DNA of 64,000 nucleotides from Olsenella profusa F0195 (GCF_000468755.1 NZ_AWEZ01000069.1:62001-126000); one strand, 5' to 3'. Shown: positions 24,417 to 32,978, numbered from the stretch's first letter. Notes: generated by a model from the letters alone, not told the origin. Numbers and translations are program-made.

Positions 24417-25310
24417 ATGAGCAAGGAGGTGCTCCTCAAGGCACCGGCAAAGCTCAACTTGCACCTGGGCATCCATCCCAGACGCGACGTGCGAGGCTAT
24501 CATCGGGCGGATTCCCTGATGGTGGCTGTGGGCCTCTTTGATGAGGTCAGGATATGGGAGCGTGCGTCGGGGAGCGGCCTTTCCCTCTCCCTGAGCGAGG
24601 ACGTGGGCGTGCCCGCGGAGCGGAATACCGTCTGGGTTGCCGCCCAACGCCTGTGCGAGGCATGCAACAGACCCAAGGATTATGCGATTGACGTGCGCAA
24701 GGCCATTCCCGTCCAAAGCGGGCTGGGTGGCTCGTCCTCGGATGCGGCCGGCGTGATTCTGGGGCTCTGCCGGCTGTGGGGTGTCGATGTGGGCGATCGG
24801 CGCGTGATGGACATCGCCCGCTCCGTGGGTGCGGATGTCCCCTTCTTCCTGCGGCCACGGCCTTCGCTGCTCGCGGGGGCAGGGGATGTGCTGGAGCAAA
24901 CGTTGCCCGAGATCAAGGGGCTGCCCATCGTGTTGGTGCGGCCGCGTGATGGGGTGTCGACACCTGCCGCCTACCGTGCCTTCGATGAGGCGCCCATCAA
25001 GCCACACTCGCCCGAGGCGATGTGCCGGGCCGTCGGGCAGCGCGATGCCGCTGCCATTGCCGCGGCGCTCTACAACAACCTGGCTCTAGCTGCCGTGCGG
25101 CTGGTGCCTGCCTGTGCCGATGTCGTCTCGTGGCTCAAGATGCAGCCAGGCGTGCTTGGTGCCCAGGTGACCGGCTCGGGAAGCTGCACCTTTGGCATCT
25201 GTGAGCGCGCGGATGTTGCAGCGGAGGTGGCCGCTCGTGCGTATGGGCTGCGCGAGGGCTGGTGGACGTTCGCGTGCGAGACGGTTGGTTTGGGCGCACA
25301 GTTCTGTTAG
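24417..25310 (+). CDS. ispE: 4-diphosphocytidyl-2-C-methyl-D-erythritol kinase
   Basis: 297 residues. It phosphorylates CDP-methylerythritol in the MEP isoprenoid pathway. GHMP-kinase signatures are clear: KAPAKLNLHLGI at the N-terminus, the ATP-binding loop IPVQSGLGGSSSDAA (about residues 97-111) and the C-terminal GSGSCTFGI motif. The length is usual for IspE. Immediately downstream is tRNA-Pro, which may be read through from this operon or have its own promoter. Confidence 0.95.
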   Translation: MSKEVLLKAPAKLNLHLGIHPRRDVRGYHRADSLMVAVGLFDEVRIWERASGSGLSLSLSEDVGVPAERNTVWVAAQRLCEACNRPKDYAIDVRKAIPVQSGLGGSSSDAAGVILGLCRLWGVDVGDRRVMDIARSVGADVPFFLRPRPSLLAGAGDVLEQTLPEIKGLPIVLVRPRDGVSTPAAYRAFDEAPIKPHSPEAMCRAVGQRDAAAIAAALYNNLALAAVRLVPACADVVSWLKMQPGVLGAQVTGSGSCTFGICERADVAAEVAARAYGLREGWWTFACETVGLGAQFC

Positions 25311-25323
25311 AGTGACTCCGCTA

Positions 25324-25400
25324 CGGGACGTAGCGCAGTTTGGTAGCGCGCACGGTTCGGGACCGTGAGGTCGCTGGTTCGAATCCAGTCGTCCCGACCA
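25324..25400 (+). tRNA. tRNA-Pro (anticodon CGG), CCA encoded
   Basis: A full cloverleaf can be drawn. The acceptor stem CGGGACG pairs with CGTCCCG, followed by A and CCA (25398-25400). The D arm is GCGC/GCGC; the anticodon stem CACGG/CCGTG encloses loop TTCGGGA, giving anticodon CGG; the T arm has TTCGAAT. The 77-base length and the CGGGAYG start fit bacterial proline tRNA. Confidence 0.95.
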
Positions 25401-25409
25401 CGGAAGTGC

Positions 25410-25439
25410 AGTTCAGGGGCTACTTTTAGCCCCTGAACT
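25410..25439 (+). terminator. Perfect 13-bp hairpin after tRNA-Pro
   Basis: agttcaggggcta (25410-25422) pairs perfectly with tagcccctgaact (25427-25439) around a 4-base loop, 9 bases after the tRNA. It has only a short T-run (cctt), but its position and perfect stem make it the likely terminator. Confidence 0.8.
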
Positions 25440-25675
25440 CCTTGTGTGACATGAAGCTGAAAAAGCCAAGCCCTTGCGCCGAAAAAGTCGATCCTCTGCG
25501 GTTCGGCCTTTCGGACGCAGATGAATACATGCGCCATTTGATTCGTGCGCCAGCGCCATGGCGTCCATAAGGCTTGCACACACATGGCGCGGCCTTGCCA
25601 TGGAGTCAACAAAAATGGAGAGTCGACCCTCTCAAACAAGGGGAAATGGTCTTGTCTTGCGCGGCGGCGCAGCTC
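25440..25675. other. Intergenic region with no recognised feature
   Basis: 236 bases between the tRNA terminator and the RelE-like gene. Composition is mixed. Only short antisense-type frames are present, and none shows gene-like content. Confidence 0.5.
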
Positions 25676-25909
25676 TCATTTGCGATGCCGGTACGGCTCG
25701 CGGCGGTGGGAAACATCGATGACGAGGACGATCAGCAGCTCGTCTTCGATGTCGCGCACGATTCGGTAGTCGCCGACCCGATAGCGCCACAGGCCAGCCA
25801 TGTTACCGACAAGCGCCTTACCCATACTTCTCGGGTCTTCAAGCTGTGAAATCTCCCTGAGCTTCGTTGTGATCTGCTTGGCTACCTGCTTGTCCAGCCT
25901 CCTCATCAA
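25676..25909 (-). CDS. RelE/ParE-family toxin-like protein, probably N-terminally damaged
   Basis: The 77 codons from TTG 25909 (or ATG 25906) contain the RelE core: RRLDKQVAKQITTKLREI, then GNMAGLWRYRVGDYRIVRDIEDELLIVLVIDVSHRREPY, the usual strand-rich half with R-x-G-D-Y-R. RelE toxins cleave mRNA on the ribosome. The conserved N-terminal strand (RVEIDKDVQRL) is present upstream to 25939 but runs into a TGA at 25942-25940 and has no ATG, GTG or TTG. Just upstream, another frame ends DGLEKSLGLTG before a stop, which resembles an antitoxin tail. This looks like an eroded toxin-antitoxin pair, or one using an unusual start. Confidence 0.6.
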   Translation of the reverse strand: MMRRLDKQVAKQITTKLREISQLEDPRSMGKALVGNMAGLWRYRVGDYRIVRDIEDELLIVLVIDVSHRREPYRHRK

Positions 25910-25942
25910 GCGCTGGACGTCCTTGTCAATCTCAACCCGTCA

Positions 25943-26342
25943 AGCCAAGGCTTTTCTCCAGCCCATCAAGCGTCACAGCTGTAGATGAGGGAGCGAATTG
26001 GCCCCAAGTGCGTGCTGGCTCGTTCCTCCAGGCGCCTCAGGTGGCCCCCAAAGGCCCCTCTCACACGGCTTTGCTCCCTCATTCTGTCGTAAAAGCAACA
26101 CATGTGGCCCTTCTCTCCCCTATATCATGGCTCCTTGTTGGGGAGAGGGCACGCACTTGGGGTCGATTCGCTCCACGAGCATAGCACCAGCAACTATGAC
26201 GCTTGCCACATGCGTCCCTGTGCCTAGCGCCGCGGCACACACGACGGTCTATGTTGGATATCAAACGCAATTGTGCTTGGGAAGCCCTACCCTTGGTGCT
26301 GAGCGAGCCGATATGAAGGTAACTCTCGCGGGAGGAGACGGC
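25943..26342. other. Intergenic region between the toxin remnant and the cupin gene
   Basis: 400 bases. The left end holds the possible antitoxin tail (25934-26000, minus strand). A weak hairpin (ctctcccc 26113-26120 with ggggagag 26140-26147) is present. The promoter of the cupin-flavodiiron operon should be here; no confident hexamers were found. In-frame codons before 26343 are open but lack an RBS and similarity. Confidence 0.4.
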
Positions 26343-26999
26343 ATGGGTCTGTTGGCAGGTAGCGTGTTTTCCCTGGGTGCACGGAACGCCCCCATCGCGG
26401 GCTGTACCACGTCGGAGTCGCTTTATCGTGCCGACGCGTTTGTCGTGTCGACGTTCTCGCTCGCCCCTCGCACGGACATCAGTGCCGAGAGCTACGCCTA
26501 TCACAAGCTCCTCATGGGCCTGGCCGGGCAGGTGCAGGTGTACCTGCAGGCAGGATGCGGCTGGCAGCTGGATGAGGGGGCGACGCTCGTCACGCCCAAG
26601 GACGCCCCCGTGGGGGTGCGTAGCTCCAATGGTGGTGTTTACCTGGAGATTTCCATGACAGAGGAGGCATCTATGAACGAGGCACTCGCGGCAGGTGAGG
26701 TAGTGAGGCTGGCAGACCTGCTGCCCTATCGGGAGGGCAGGGTCGTCAACATGGACCTGGCCCACAACGAGGGCTTCAAGCTCGCGCTCATGAGCTTTGA
26801 TGCCGGCACGGGGCTTGATGAGCATGCCGCTCCCGGCGAGGCGCTGGTCTTTGCGCTCGACGGCGAGGGCATCATCGGCTATGAGGGCAGCGAGCACGTG
26901 ATTCACGTGGGGGAGAACTTCAAGTTCGATCGTGGTGGCAGGCACTATGTCCGTGCCGACAGGCCCTTCAAGATGGCGCTGCTTCTTACCCTGCACTAG
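26343..26999 (+). CDS. Double cupin-domain protein
   Basis: 218 residues. The start ATG 26343 is chosen because a strong RBS (gggaggagac) precedes it by a few bases; ATG 26313 lies in the same frame without an RBS. The first cupin-like barrel (about 20-105) is less regular. The second (about 125-215) has the usual pattern LDEHAAPGEALVFALDGEGIIGYEGSEHVIHVGENFKFDRGGRHYVRA. Its metal-site residues read as the H of DEHAAPGE, the E of that same motif and the H of GGRHYV. It is 14 bases from the flavodiiron gene, so the two form an operon. The function is unknown; an accessory role in oxidative or nitrosative defence is inferred from the neighbour. Confidence 0.8.
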   Translation: MGLLAGSVFSLGARNAPIAGCTTSESLYRADAFVVSTFSLAPRTDISAESYAYHKLLMGLAGQVQVYLQAGCGWQLDEGATLVTPKDAPVGVRSSNGGVYLEISMTEEASMNEALAAGEVVRLADLLPYREGRVVNMDLAHNEGFKLALMSFDAGTGLDEHAAPGEALVFALDGEGIIGYEGSEHVIHVGENFKFDRGGRHYVRADRPFKMALLLTLH

Positions 27000-27013
27000 G
27001 AGAGGAGACGACC

Positions 27014-28207
27014 ATGCGCAAGCAGGTAACGGGAAACGTCAGCTGGGTGGGCTACGTCGACTGGGAGCTCGAGAGCTTTCATGGCGATGACTACTCCATC
27101 AAGCACGGCTCGAGCCAGAACTCCTACCTCATCGAGGAGGAGGAGAAGACCGTCCTCATGGACACCGTCTGGGCACCCCACCGCCTTGACTTCGTGAGCA
27201 ACCTCAAGAGCGAGATCGACCTCACCAAGATCGACTGCATCGTGGCCAACCACGGCGAGTGCGACCATGCCGGCTCACTGACCACGCTCATGGACGAGAT
27301 TCCCGACACGCCCATCTACTGCACGGCCAATGCGGTGAAGTCGATCGAGGGACAGTTCGGCAAGCGTGGCTGGGACTTTCACGTGGTCAAGACCGGTGAC
27401 GCCCTGGACATCGGCAACGGCAAGAAGCTCGTCTTCGTCGAGATGACCATGCTGCACTGGCCCGACTCCATGGCCACGTACCTTACCGGTGACAATGTGC
27501 TCTTCTCCATGGACGCGTTCGGCCAGCACCTCTCCGTCGAGGAGCTCTTCGCCGACAAGGCCGACCAGTGCGACCTCTGGCATGAGGCGCAGAAGTACTA
27601 TGCCAACATCCTGAACCCGTTCTCGCGCTTCGTCGGCCCCAAGCTTGAGCAGATCGCCAGCCTCAACCTGCCCATCGACTACATAGCGCCCGCGCACGGC
27701 GGCATCTGGCGCGGAGACGACTGCGCCAGGATCATGGACGCGTATGCCCAGTGGGCCGATGCGTACCAGGAGGATCAGGTCACCATCGCCTACGACACCA
27801 TGTGGCAGGGCACGGGGCGCATCGCCCATGCCATGGCGGCCGAGGTCCACCGCCAGAGCCCAGACACCGTGGTCAAGGTCTTCAACATCTCCAAGAGCGA
27901 CAAGAACGAGGTCATGACGGAGGTGCTCAAGTCCAAGGCCCTCTGTGTGGGCTCGCCAACCGAGGGACAGGACATGCTCAGTAGTGTCGCCGGGTGGATG
28001 GCCTTCCTGAGATCCCTCAAGTTCCAGGGAAAGAAGGCGGCGGCATTCGGCTGCTACGGCTGGAGCGGCGAGTCGGTCAAGAGGCTCCAGGAGGCGCTCG
28101 CGGATGCGGGCTTCGATGTCATAGATGAGAGCGTCCGTGCACTCTGGGTGCCTGGCGAGGATGACTTCGCCCAGGTGCCGGCCCTCGTTCAGTCCCTGTT
28201 GGCATAG
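27014..28207 (+). CDS. Flavodiiron protein (A-type), O2/NO reductase
   Basis: 397 residues from ATG 27014 with RBS ggagaggaga. The N-terminal metallo-beta-lactamase-like domain (about 1-250) keeps the diiron ligands in HGECDHAG: His80, Glu82, Asp84 and His85. The C-terminal flavodoxin domain (about 255-397) binds FMN (TMWQGTGRIAHAMA loop, then VGSPTEG). Without a rubredoxin extension this is a class A enzyme, reducing O2 to water or NO to N2O in anaerobes. Co-transcription with the cupin gene and the convergent DUF438/hemerythrin gene suggests an oxygen/NO protection cluster. Confidence 0.93.
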   Translation: MRKQVTGNVSWVGYVDWELESFHGDDYSIKHGSSQNSYLIEEEEKTVLMDTVWAPHRLDFVSNLKSEIDLTKIDCIVANHGECDHAGSLTTLMDEIPDTPIYCTANAVKSIEGQFGKRGWDFHVVKTGDALDIGNGKKLVFVEMTMLHWPDSMATYLTGDNVLFSMDAFGQHLSVEELFADKADQCDLWHEAQKYYANILNPFSRFVGPKLEQIASLNLPIDYIAPAHGGIWRGDDCARIMDAYAQWADAYQEDQVTIAYDTMWQGTGRIAHAMAAEVHRQSPDTVVKVFNISKSDKNEVMTEVLKSKALCVGSPTEGQDMLSSVAGWMAFLRSLKFQGKKAAAFGCYGWSGESVKRLQEALADAGFDVIDESVRALWVPGEDDFAQVPALVQSLLA

Positions 28208-28312
28208 GGTGGCCGCCGCGCCGGGCGACCATGTTCCCCTCCGTCCCCTCCGATGGTGCGGGGCCTTCTCCAACGATGAGAAGACCCTCGCACGACCAGG
28301 GGCCATGGGACG

Positions 28313-28341
28313 GTAGGGCCAGGGGCATCCCCTGGCCCTAC
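28313..28341. terminator. Perfect 13-bp hairpin between convergent flavodiiron and DUF438 genes
   Basis: gtagggccagggg (28313-28325) pairs perfectly with cccctggccctac (28329-28341) around a 3-base loop. It includes the stop codon of the minus-strand DUF438 gene and can terminate transcription from both sides. Confidence 0.8.
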
Positions 28342-29870
28342 CCCTGTCGCACGATGGGCGCCAGGCCCTCGAGCACCTCGCCAAACTGCTGCACGACTTC
28401 CAGCGTGCCGATGTACTCGTCATGCTCGTCATAGACGGCGTGATACACCACGCGCACGGGGTTCTGTGGGTTGGGGATCCAGCGTTCCACGTGGTCGGTC
28501 TCGTGCGCGCGAAAGCTGGCGAGCATCTCCTCGATCATGGGCTTGACCAGGGGAGGATGGCAGCTCCACACCTCGCGGTCGATGCAGGCGAGCGGCCGAT
28601 CGAACACGTGGCCCTCGTTTGAGAAGAAGCGCGTGCGCTCGTCGGCATCGATGAACGTGAGGTCAACAGGCAGCAGCTTGAGGACGGCCACCAGCTCCCC
28701 CACGGAGACGCTGCCGGTGGGGAGTCTCACGCGCCCATCCTGCACCTCGAGCCCCGGGTTCTCGGGCTTGGGCTGCAGGCCCATCCAGACCTCCGCGTCG
28801 AGCCACGTGGGCGCACCGTCGCAGAAGGCCCAGCCAAAGCCGGCAAGGTCACGATAGCAGGCGTACCAGTCCTCGCGCGAGAAGTGTTCGAGGGCCAGCG
28901 GCAGGAGGATGTTCTCCTCCTTGTACCGCATCTCGCGGATGCGGGTGAGAAGCGCCGTCACGCGCATTGCGTCCGCGGCGGAGAGGGTCTCGTGCCCTGG
29001 CGAACCCAGCTCATGGGCGAGGGCACTGCGTTCGCGTAGGATCTCGTCATCCACGCCCCACATCACGTTGGAGGGGCCGTCGAAGCCGTAGCTGTCGAGC
29101 AGGGGCATGAGCAGCTGCTCCTTCTTGCCATAGTGCCTCTTGAGGGAGCGGATCCGCTCCAGCCCCGCGAGTACGGGGGAGGTATCCGCACCCTCGCTCA
29201 CCTGGGATCCCAGGGCATCGAGCTCCTTCGTGAGCCCCTCGTTCTCCAGCCTCAGGACCGATGCGGGATGCCCCGCGGGCAGGCCGTCCTCCGCATGGGT
29301 GGTGAGCACGGTGCAGCTTGCCTCGTCCTCCACCTCGGCCGCGGTCATGCCGTGGAAGAGCGCGGAGTGCACGTCGCACAGGCGCTGGACCTCGCGTACG
29401 GGCATGCCGTCGCGCATGAGCCTCTGCTCCGCCTCGGCAATCTCCGCCGCCGAGACGCTGGAGAAGTCGCGCACGAAGTCGCGGCGCACCTCCTCGAGGG
29501 GCTCGCCGTCCGAGAGGCGGCGCACCATGGCGGCAAGCTCGGCCTGACGTGCCTCCTGGGGCGAGGTCGGCGCCTTGGCTGCGATGCGCTGGCTGGCGCC
29601 CGTGGGCTCGCGGTCGGGTGTCCCGCCGGCGTCCTCGCCCGCTCCCACGACGGTGAGACCCGCCTCGCGGAAGGCCCTGACCATGTCGGCCACGTCCACG
29701 CCCTTGACGTCCGCACCCTTGCGTGGGGTCATGACGCGCCCGGCCGTCTGCATCATGGCGGGGTTCGTGATCTCTCCAAAGCCCAGCGTTACCATGACGT
29801 TGACGAAGCGGGGACAGGCGTTTGCGTTCTCCAGGACCGTGCGATCGAGGTCGACGGTGCTCTCGTCCAT
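28338..29870 (-). CDS. DUF1858-DUF438-hemerythrin-PAS multidomain protein
   Basis: 510 residues from ATG 29870 with RBS aagggaagg. An N-terminal DUF1858-like segment (RFVNVMVTLGFGEI, then VMTPRKGADVKGVDVADMVRAFREAG) is followed by DUF438 (about 115-190; LAAMVRRLSDGEPLEEVRRDF). A hemerythrin-like four-helix region follows (about 190-360; HSALFHGM, HYGKKEQLLMPLLDSYG, MRYKEENILLPLALEHF), with several His and Glu ligands. A C-terminal PAS-like domain (about 385-510; LLPVDLTFIDADERTRFFSNEG) completes it. Proteins of this plan occur in anaerobes and are thought to sense or handle O2 or NO through a diiron or heme site. The context beside the flavodiiron protein agrees. No output domain is visible. 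Confidence 0.85.
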   Translation of the reverse strand: MDESTVDLDRTVLENANACPRFVNVMVTLGFGEITNPAMMQTAGRVMTPRKGADVKGVDVADMVRAFREAGLTVVGAGEDAGGTPDREPTGASQRIAAKAPTSPQEARQAELAAMVRRLSDGEPLEEVRRDFVRDFSSVSAAEIAEAEQRLMRDGMPVREVQRLCDVHSALFHGMTAAEVEDEASCTVLTTHAEDGLPAGHPASVLRLENEGLTKELDALGSQVSEGADTSPVLAGLERIRSLKRHYGKKEQLLMPLLDSYGFDGPSNVMWGVDDEILRERSALAHELGSPGHETLSAADAMRVTALLTRIREMRYKEENILLPLALEHFSREDWYACYRDLAGFGWAFCDGAPTWLDAEVWMGLQPKPENPGLEVQDGRVRLPTGSVSVGELVAVLKLLPVDLTFIDADERTRFFSNEGHVFDRPLACIDREVWSCHPPLVKPMIEEMLASFRAHETDHVERWIPNPQNPVRVVYHAVYDEHDEYIGTLEVVQQFGEVLEGLAPIVRQG

Positions 29871-30144
29871 GGCGGCCTTCCCTTCAAGTGTTAGTTTTCT
29901 TTTACTTGAAGCAAGGGTAGCGGCTTTCTGAAGGCTCATATGTCGCAATTCCAACGCGCGTGTCATCAGTGACGAGTCGCTCTCCAACATGCAGACTTCG
30001 CGAAGGAGGCAAATGCCTCCGCCTCGCGCAGGTCCTGTTGTATACTGCTAAGGCTTTTCCACTGAGCCCCGTACCCTCATCGGAAAAGGCAACGGTGGCT
30101 CGTCCAGGGGCCATCGCATCGAAAGTGTTCGTAGGAGGAGTCAC
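29871..30144. promoter_or_regulatory. Divergent promoter region of DUF438 gene and rplM-rpsI
   Basis: 274 bases. A short hairpin, GGAGGC/GCCTCC, lies at 30005-30020. A TATACT hexamer at 30041-30046, about 100 bases before rplM, is a plausible -10 for the ribosomal operon, but no good -35 is apparent. The segment just before rplM contains a GGAGG RBS. Confidence 0.4.
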
Positions 30145-30588
30145 GTGACTACTAAGTCGACTCAGTACGCCAAGAAGGGCGAGGTCGAGCGCAACTGGGT
30201 GCTCATCGACGCCGACGGTGCCACCCTCGGTCGCCTCGCGACCCAGGCCGCCATGATCCTTCGTGGCAAGAACAAGCCCCAGTACACCCCCAACGCCGAC
30301 ACGGGCGACTTCGTGGTCGTCATCAATGCCGACAAGGTGCAGCTTACGGGTACCAAGGCCGAGCACAAGAGCTACTGGCGCTACTCCGGCTGGCTCGGTG
30401 GCCTCAAGACCGAGTCCTTCAAGGAGGCCATGGCCAAGCATCCCGAGCGCGTCATCGAGCACGCCGTCAAGGGCATGCTCCCCAAGACCACGCTGGGCCG
30501 CAAGCAGGGCATGAAGCTTAAGGTCTATGCCGGCCCCGAGCATCCCCACACCGCTCAGAACCCCACCAAGATCGATCTGGAGGCGTAA
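30145..30588 (+). CDS. rplM: 50S ribosomal protein L13
   Basis: 147 residues from GTG 30145 (RBS taggaggag). Family hallmarks are [40 protein letters not shown] and the C-terminal [26 protein letters not shown]13 is an early-assembly 23S rRNA-binding protein of the large subunit. It pairs with rpsI 3 bases downstream, the universal bacterial order. Confidence 0.97.
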   Translation: MTTKSTQYAKKGEVERNWVLIDADGATLGRLATQAAMILRGKNKPQYTPNADTGDFVVVINADKVQLTGTKAEHKSYWRYSGWLGGLKTESFKEAMAKHPERVIEHAVKGMLPKTTLGRKQGMKLKVYAGPEHPHTAQNPTKIDLEA

Positions 30589-30591
30589 CCG

Positions 30592-30987
<396 letters not shown>

Positions 30988-31011
30988 GGCGTGCGACAGA
31001 ATGCACCTGTG

Positions 31012-31038
31012 GGGGAGTCGCTTCGGCGGCTCCCCTTT
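31012..31038 (+). terminator. Rho-independent-like terminator after rpsI
   Basis: GGGGAG at the left pairs with CTCCCC at the right around an inner CG-rich stem with a cttcgg-type loop, followed by TTT. It is the last high-GC element before the AT-rich island. Confidence 0.75.
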
Positions 31039-31071
31039 CATCGCATGATAAGAGTATCGTTAATCAGATAA

Positions 31072-31734
31072 TTAGCAAAGCAGAGCCACTTGCCTAAGCT
31101 GGTCAATCGCATCTGCACGATTGTCGGCCCCCATGACCGAACGTCCCGCAACCAGTATGTCGGCTCCAGCCTCTACACAAGCGCGGGCGTTTGAGGTATC
31201 AATTCCCCCATCGACCTCTAGAAGCGGACTGACATTATTCCTTTTGCATAGGTCGGATAATTCCTGAAGCTTGTAGAGAGTATGAGGAATGAATCGTTGA
31301 TTGGGCTTTCCGGGATTGACGGCGAGCACGAGTATGAGGTCAATCTCTTGGATGATGGACTCAAGCCAAGAGACTGGCGTACCCGGATTGAGTGCGACAC
31401 CCGCTTTCTTTCCACAGGAATGTATGTTGTCCACTATGCTTTGCCAATGTCGTGTTGCCTCTAAGTGAAACGTGACCGAGTTCGCGCCGGCCTCGATGAC
31501 GCTGCGACACATGCGTTCTGGCTGTTCGACCATGAGGTGCACATCAATGGGAAGAGTGGTGCTGGATGCTACGGAGCGAAGGATGGGCTGTCCAAATGAG
31601 ATGCTATCAACGAAGTGGCCATCCATAATATCAAGGTGTATCAGATCAGCACTTCCTAAACTTTCGAGTTCCTGTTTCAGGACAGAAAAGTCCGCGGACA
31701 GTATGGATGGAGCTATAGAGCAGGGATTCTTCAT
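31072..31734 (-). CDS. Ribulose-phosphate 3-epimerase family protein
   Basis: 220 residues. The TIM barrel has SIAPSILSADFSVLKQELE at the N-terminus, the metal-ligand strand LIHLDIMDGHFVDSISFG, IDVHLMVEQP, and the C-terminal LEVDGGIDTSNARACVEAGADILVAGRSVMG. These cover the His and Asp catalytic and zinc residues. One difference from housekeeping RPE is the loop NPGKPNQRFIP in place of the usual NPGFGGQ, so substrate preference may be altered (a pentulose- or hexulose-phosphate, as in AlsE). It is the last gene of the low-GC PTS operon; with the SIS-domain isomerase it could convert an imported aldose phosphate to xylulose-5-P. Confidence 0.88.
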   Translation of the reverse strand: MKNPCSIAPSILSADFSVLKQELESLGSADLIHLDIMDGHFVDSISFGQPILRSVASSTTLPIDVHLMVEQPERMCRSVIEAGANSVTFHLEATRHWQSIVDNIHSCGKKAGVALNPGTPVSWLESIIQEIDLILVLAVNPGKPNQRFIPHTLYKLQELSDLCKRNNVSPLLEVDGGIDTSNARACVEAGADILVAGRSVMGADNRADAIDQLRQVALLC

Positions 31735-31764
31735 GATTGCTTTCGCATTCCTTATCAGGTGAAA

Positions 31765-31808
31765 CGCAAGCTTGGGACCGATTATGGGCCGAAGTCTCCA
31801 AGCTTGCG
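31765..31808 (-). repeat. 11-bp inverted repeat between the SIS and epimerase genes
   Basis: cgcaagcttgg (31765-31775) pairs perfectly with ccaagcttgcg (31798-31808) around a 22-base loop. It lies in the 115-base gap before the last gene of the operon and could stabilise or attenuate the transcript, or reflect an operator for a local promoter. Confidence 0.5.
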
Positions 31809-31849
31809 CATACTTTGAGTCCGTTTTGTCTAACGCATGCTATTGATAG

Positions 31850-32446
31850 CTATGCATGCCCAGCCGCTAGTCGCGCACCCACATCCCCACTGGGGTGGTT
31901 TATGAGGAACTGTTCACGCGAATAGTGATTTTCTTGCATGATATTGATAGCTATCGCATCGAAGACGGACATGGTGGCAAGGGTGCTGGCCGTTGCCAGC
32001 ATGTTGTACGTATCTGGCTCTCGATCTATTTGTACCTCGAGGAACAAATCCGCAGCTTCACTGATTGGAGAGTGTGCGGCTTCTCCAACGCTAACGATAG
32101 TAGTCTGCTTTTTCTGGAGGTTGGGAATGAAACTTAGGAGCTCCTGGGTGACCCCTCCTTTCGAGAGGAAAATGACGATGTCTCCCTTATGAACAGCGCC
32201 CAAACCACCATGAACGGCATCACTTGGCTCTAAAAAGAAGGCCCGCACGCCAATTACCTGTAAGGTGTGGATAGCCTTTCGCGCGGCTACGGCAGAGGTA
32301 CCACAGCCAGTGAAAAACACATTGCCCCTACAGGAGCTAATCATGTCGGACAGCTTCACTAGCTCATCTAGGTGGACCTTCTCTGAGAGCTTGATGAGCT
32401 CTTCCCCCTCGGCACGAATGACGGACCGTAGCGTATCGGTACTCAT
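31850..32446 (-). CDS. SIS-domain sugar-phosphate isomerase (KdsD/GutQ-like, no CBS domains)
   Basis: 198 residues from ATG 32446. The SIS fold is clear: NVFFTGCGTSAVAARKAIHTLQ, then DAVHGGLGAVHKGDIVIFLSKGGVTQELL, MLATASTLATMSVFDAIAI and FLINHPSGDVGARLA. These match the arabinose-5-phosphate isomerase family (KdsD/GutQ) segment by segment, including the S-x-G phosphate loop and the HPGG-like end. The usual two C-terminal CBS domains are absent. Probable reaction: aldose-phosphate to ketose-phosphate, e.g. D-arabinose-5-P to D-ribulose-5-P. Its setting between PTS genes and a pentulose-P epimerase fits a catabolic role rather than LPS synthesis; an Actinobacterium does not need Kdo. Confidence 0.82.
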   Translation of the reverse strand: MSTDTLRSVIRAEGEELIKLSEKVHLDELVKLSDMISSCRGNVFFTGCGTSAVAARKAIHTLQVIGVRAFFLEPSDAVHGGLGAVHKGDIVIFLSKGGVTQELLSFIPNLQKKQTTIVSVGEAAHSPISEAADLFLEVQIDREPDTYNMLATASTLATMSVFDAIAINIMQENHYSREQFLINHPSGDVGARLAAGHA

Positions 32447-32451
32447 CAGAA

Positions 32452-32970
32452 TCAGTCCTCCGTTCCTATGATGACGATATTGCAATGACGATTGCGCTCT
32501 CGCGTTTGGTCGAAGTCTACGAAGTAAATCGATCCCACTGCTCCAATCAGAAGCTCCTTGTCCTTAATGGGAAAGGTCTCACTTGCTCCGAACAGGTCAC
32601 TGCGCAGGTGCCCATCAGTGTTCAGCATGGTCCATGCCTGTGCGGGGTAGTCGGGATCCTTTTTTGTCATCCCATAGGCTATGTGTTTGGGGCCCGGACT
32701 ATGGTATTGGTTCTCGGTCGTCTGTCGTGGGGCAATTCTGTCCAGCATTTGATCGAGATCAACATGAAGGTATTCGTCACCATAGTAGTTGCGATCATGC
32801 ATGAACTCATCAAAGTAGACTGAGCAGGTCGTATGGGCAGACGCAATAGTACATATACCGTTTCGAACAGCGCTCTCAGCTACAATGCCCCTGACGTTCT
32901 CGGTGATGTTGTGGTATGAGGGACGTCCACTGACGGTATGCAAATCTATCCTTGCATGATGGACAATCAT
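32452..32970 (-). CDS. YjbQ/UPF0047 family protein
   Basis: 172 residues. Visible family motifs are NITENVRGIVAESAVRNGICTIASAHTTCSVYFDE, HVDLDQMLDRIAP and GHLRSDLFGASETFPIKDKELLIGAVGSIYFVDFD, with conserved His and Glu residues clustered for metal binding. Family members have a weak thiamine-phosphate synthase activity in vitro; their physiological role is unclear. The gene lies between the PTS IIB gene (8 bases away) and the SIS isomerase gene (5 bases away), so it belongs to the sugar operon. A role on a sugar phosphate or in damage control is inference. Confidence 0.85.
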   Translation of the reverse strand: MIVHHARIDLHTVSGRPSYHNITENVRGIVAESAVRNGICTIASAHTTCSVYFDEFMHDRNYYGDEYLHVDLDQMLDRIAPRQTTENQYHSPGPKHIAYGMTKKDPDYPAQAWTMLNTDGHLRSDLFGASETFPIKDKELLIGAVGSIYFVDFDQTRERNRHCNIVIIGTED

Positions 32971-32978
32971 CTCGTCAC

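Noticed and set aside
25410-25439. Second tRNA or RNA gene next to tRNA-Pro
   Set aside because: The sequence is a simple perfect hairpin best read as the tRNA terminator; no cloverleaf can be drawn.
31850-32446. KdsD role in Kdo/LPS synthesis for the SIS protein
   Set aside because: The surroundings are a PTS catabolic operon in an actinobacterium-like genome, and no Kdo genes are present; a catabolic isomerase is the better reading.
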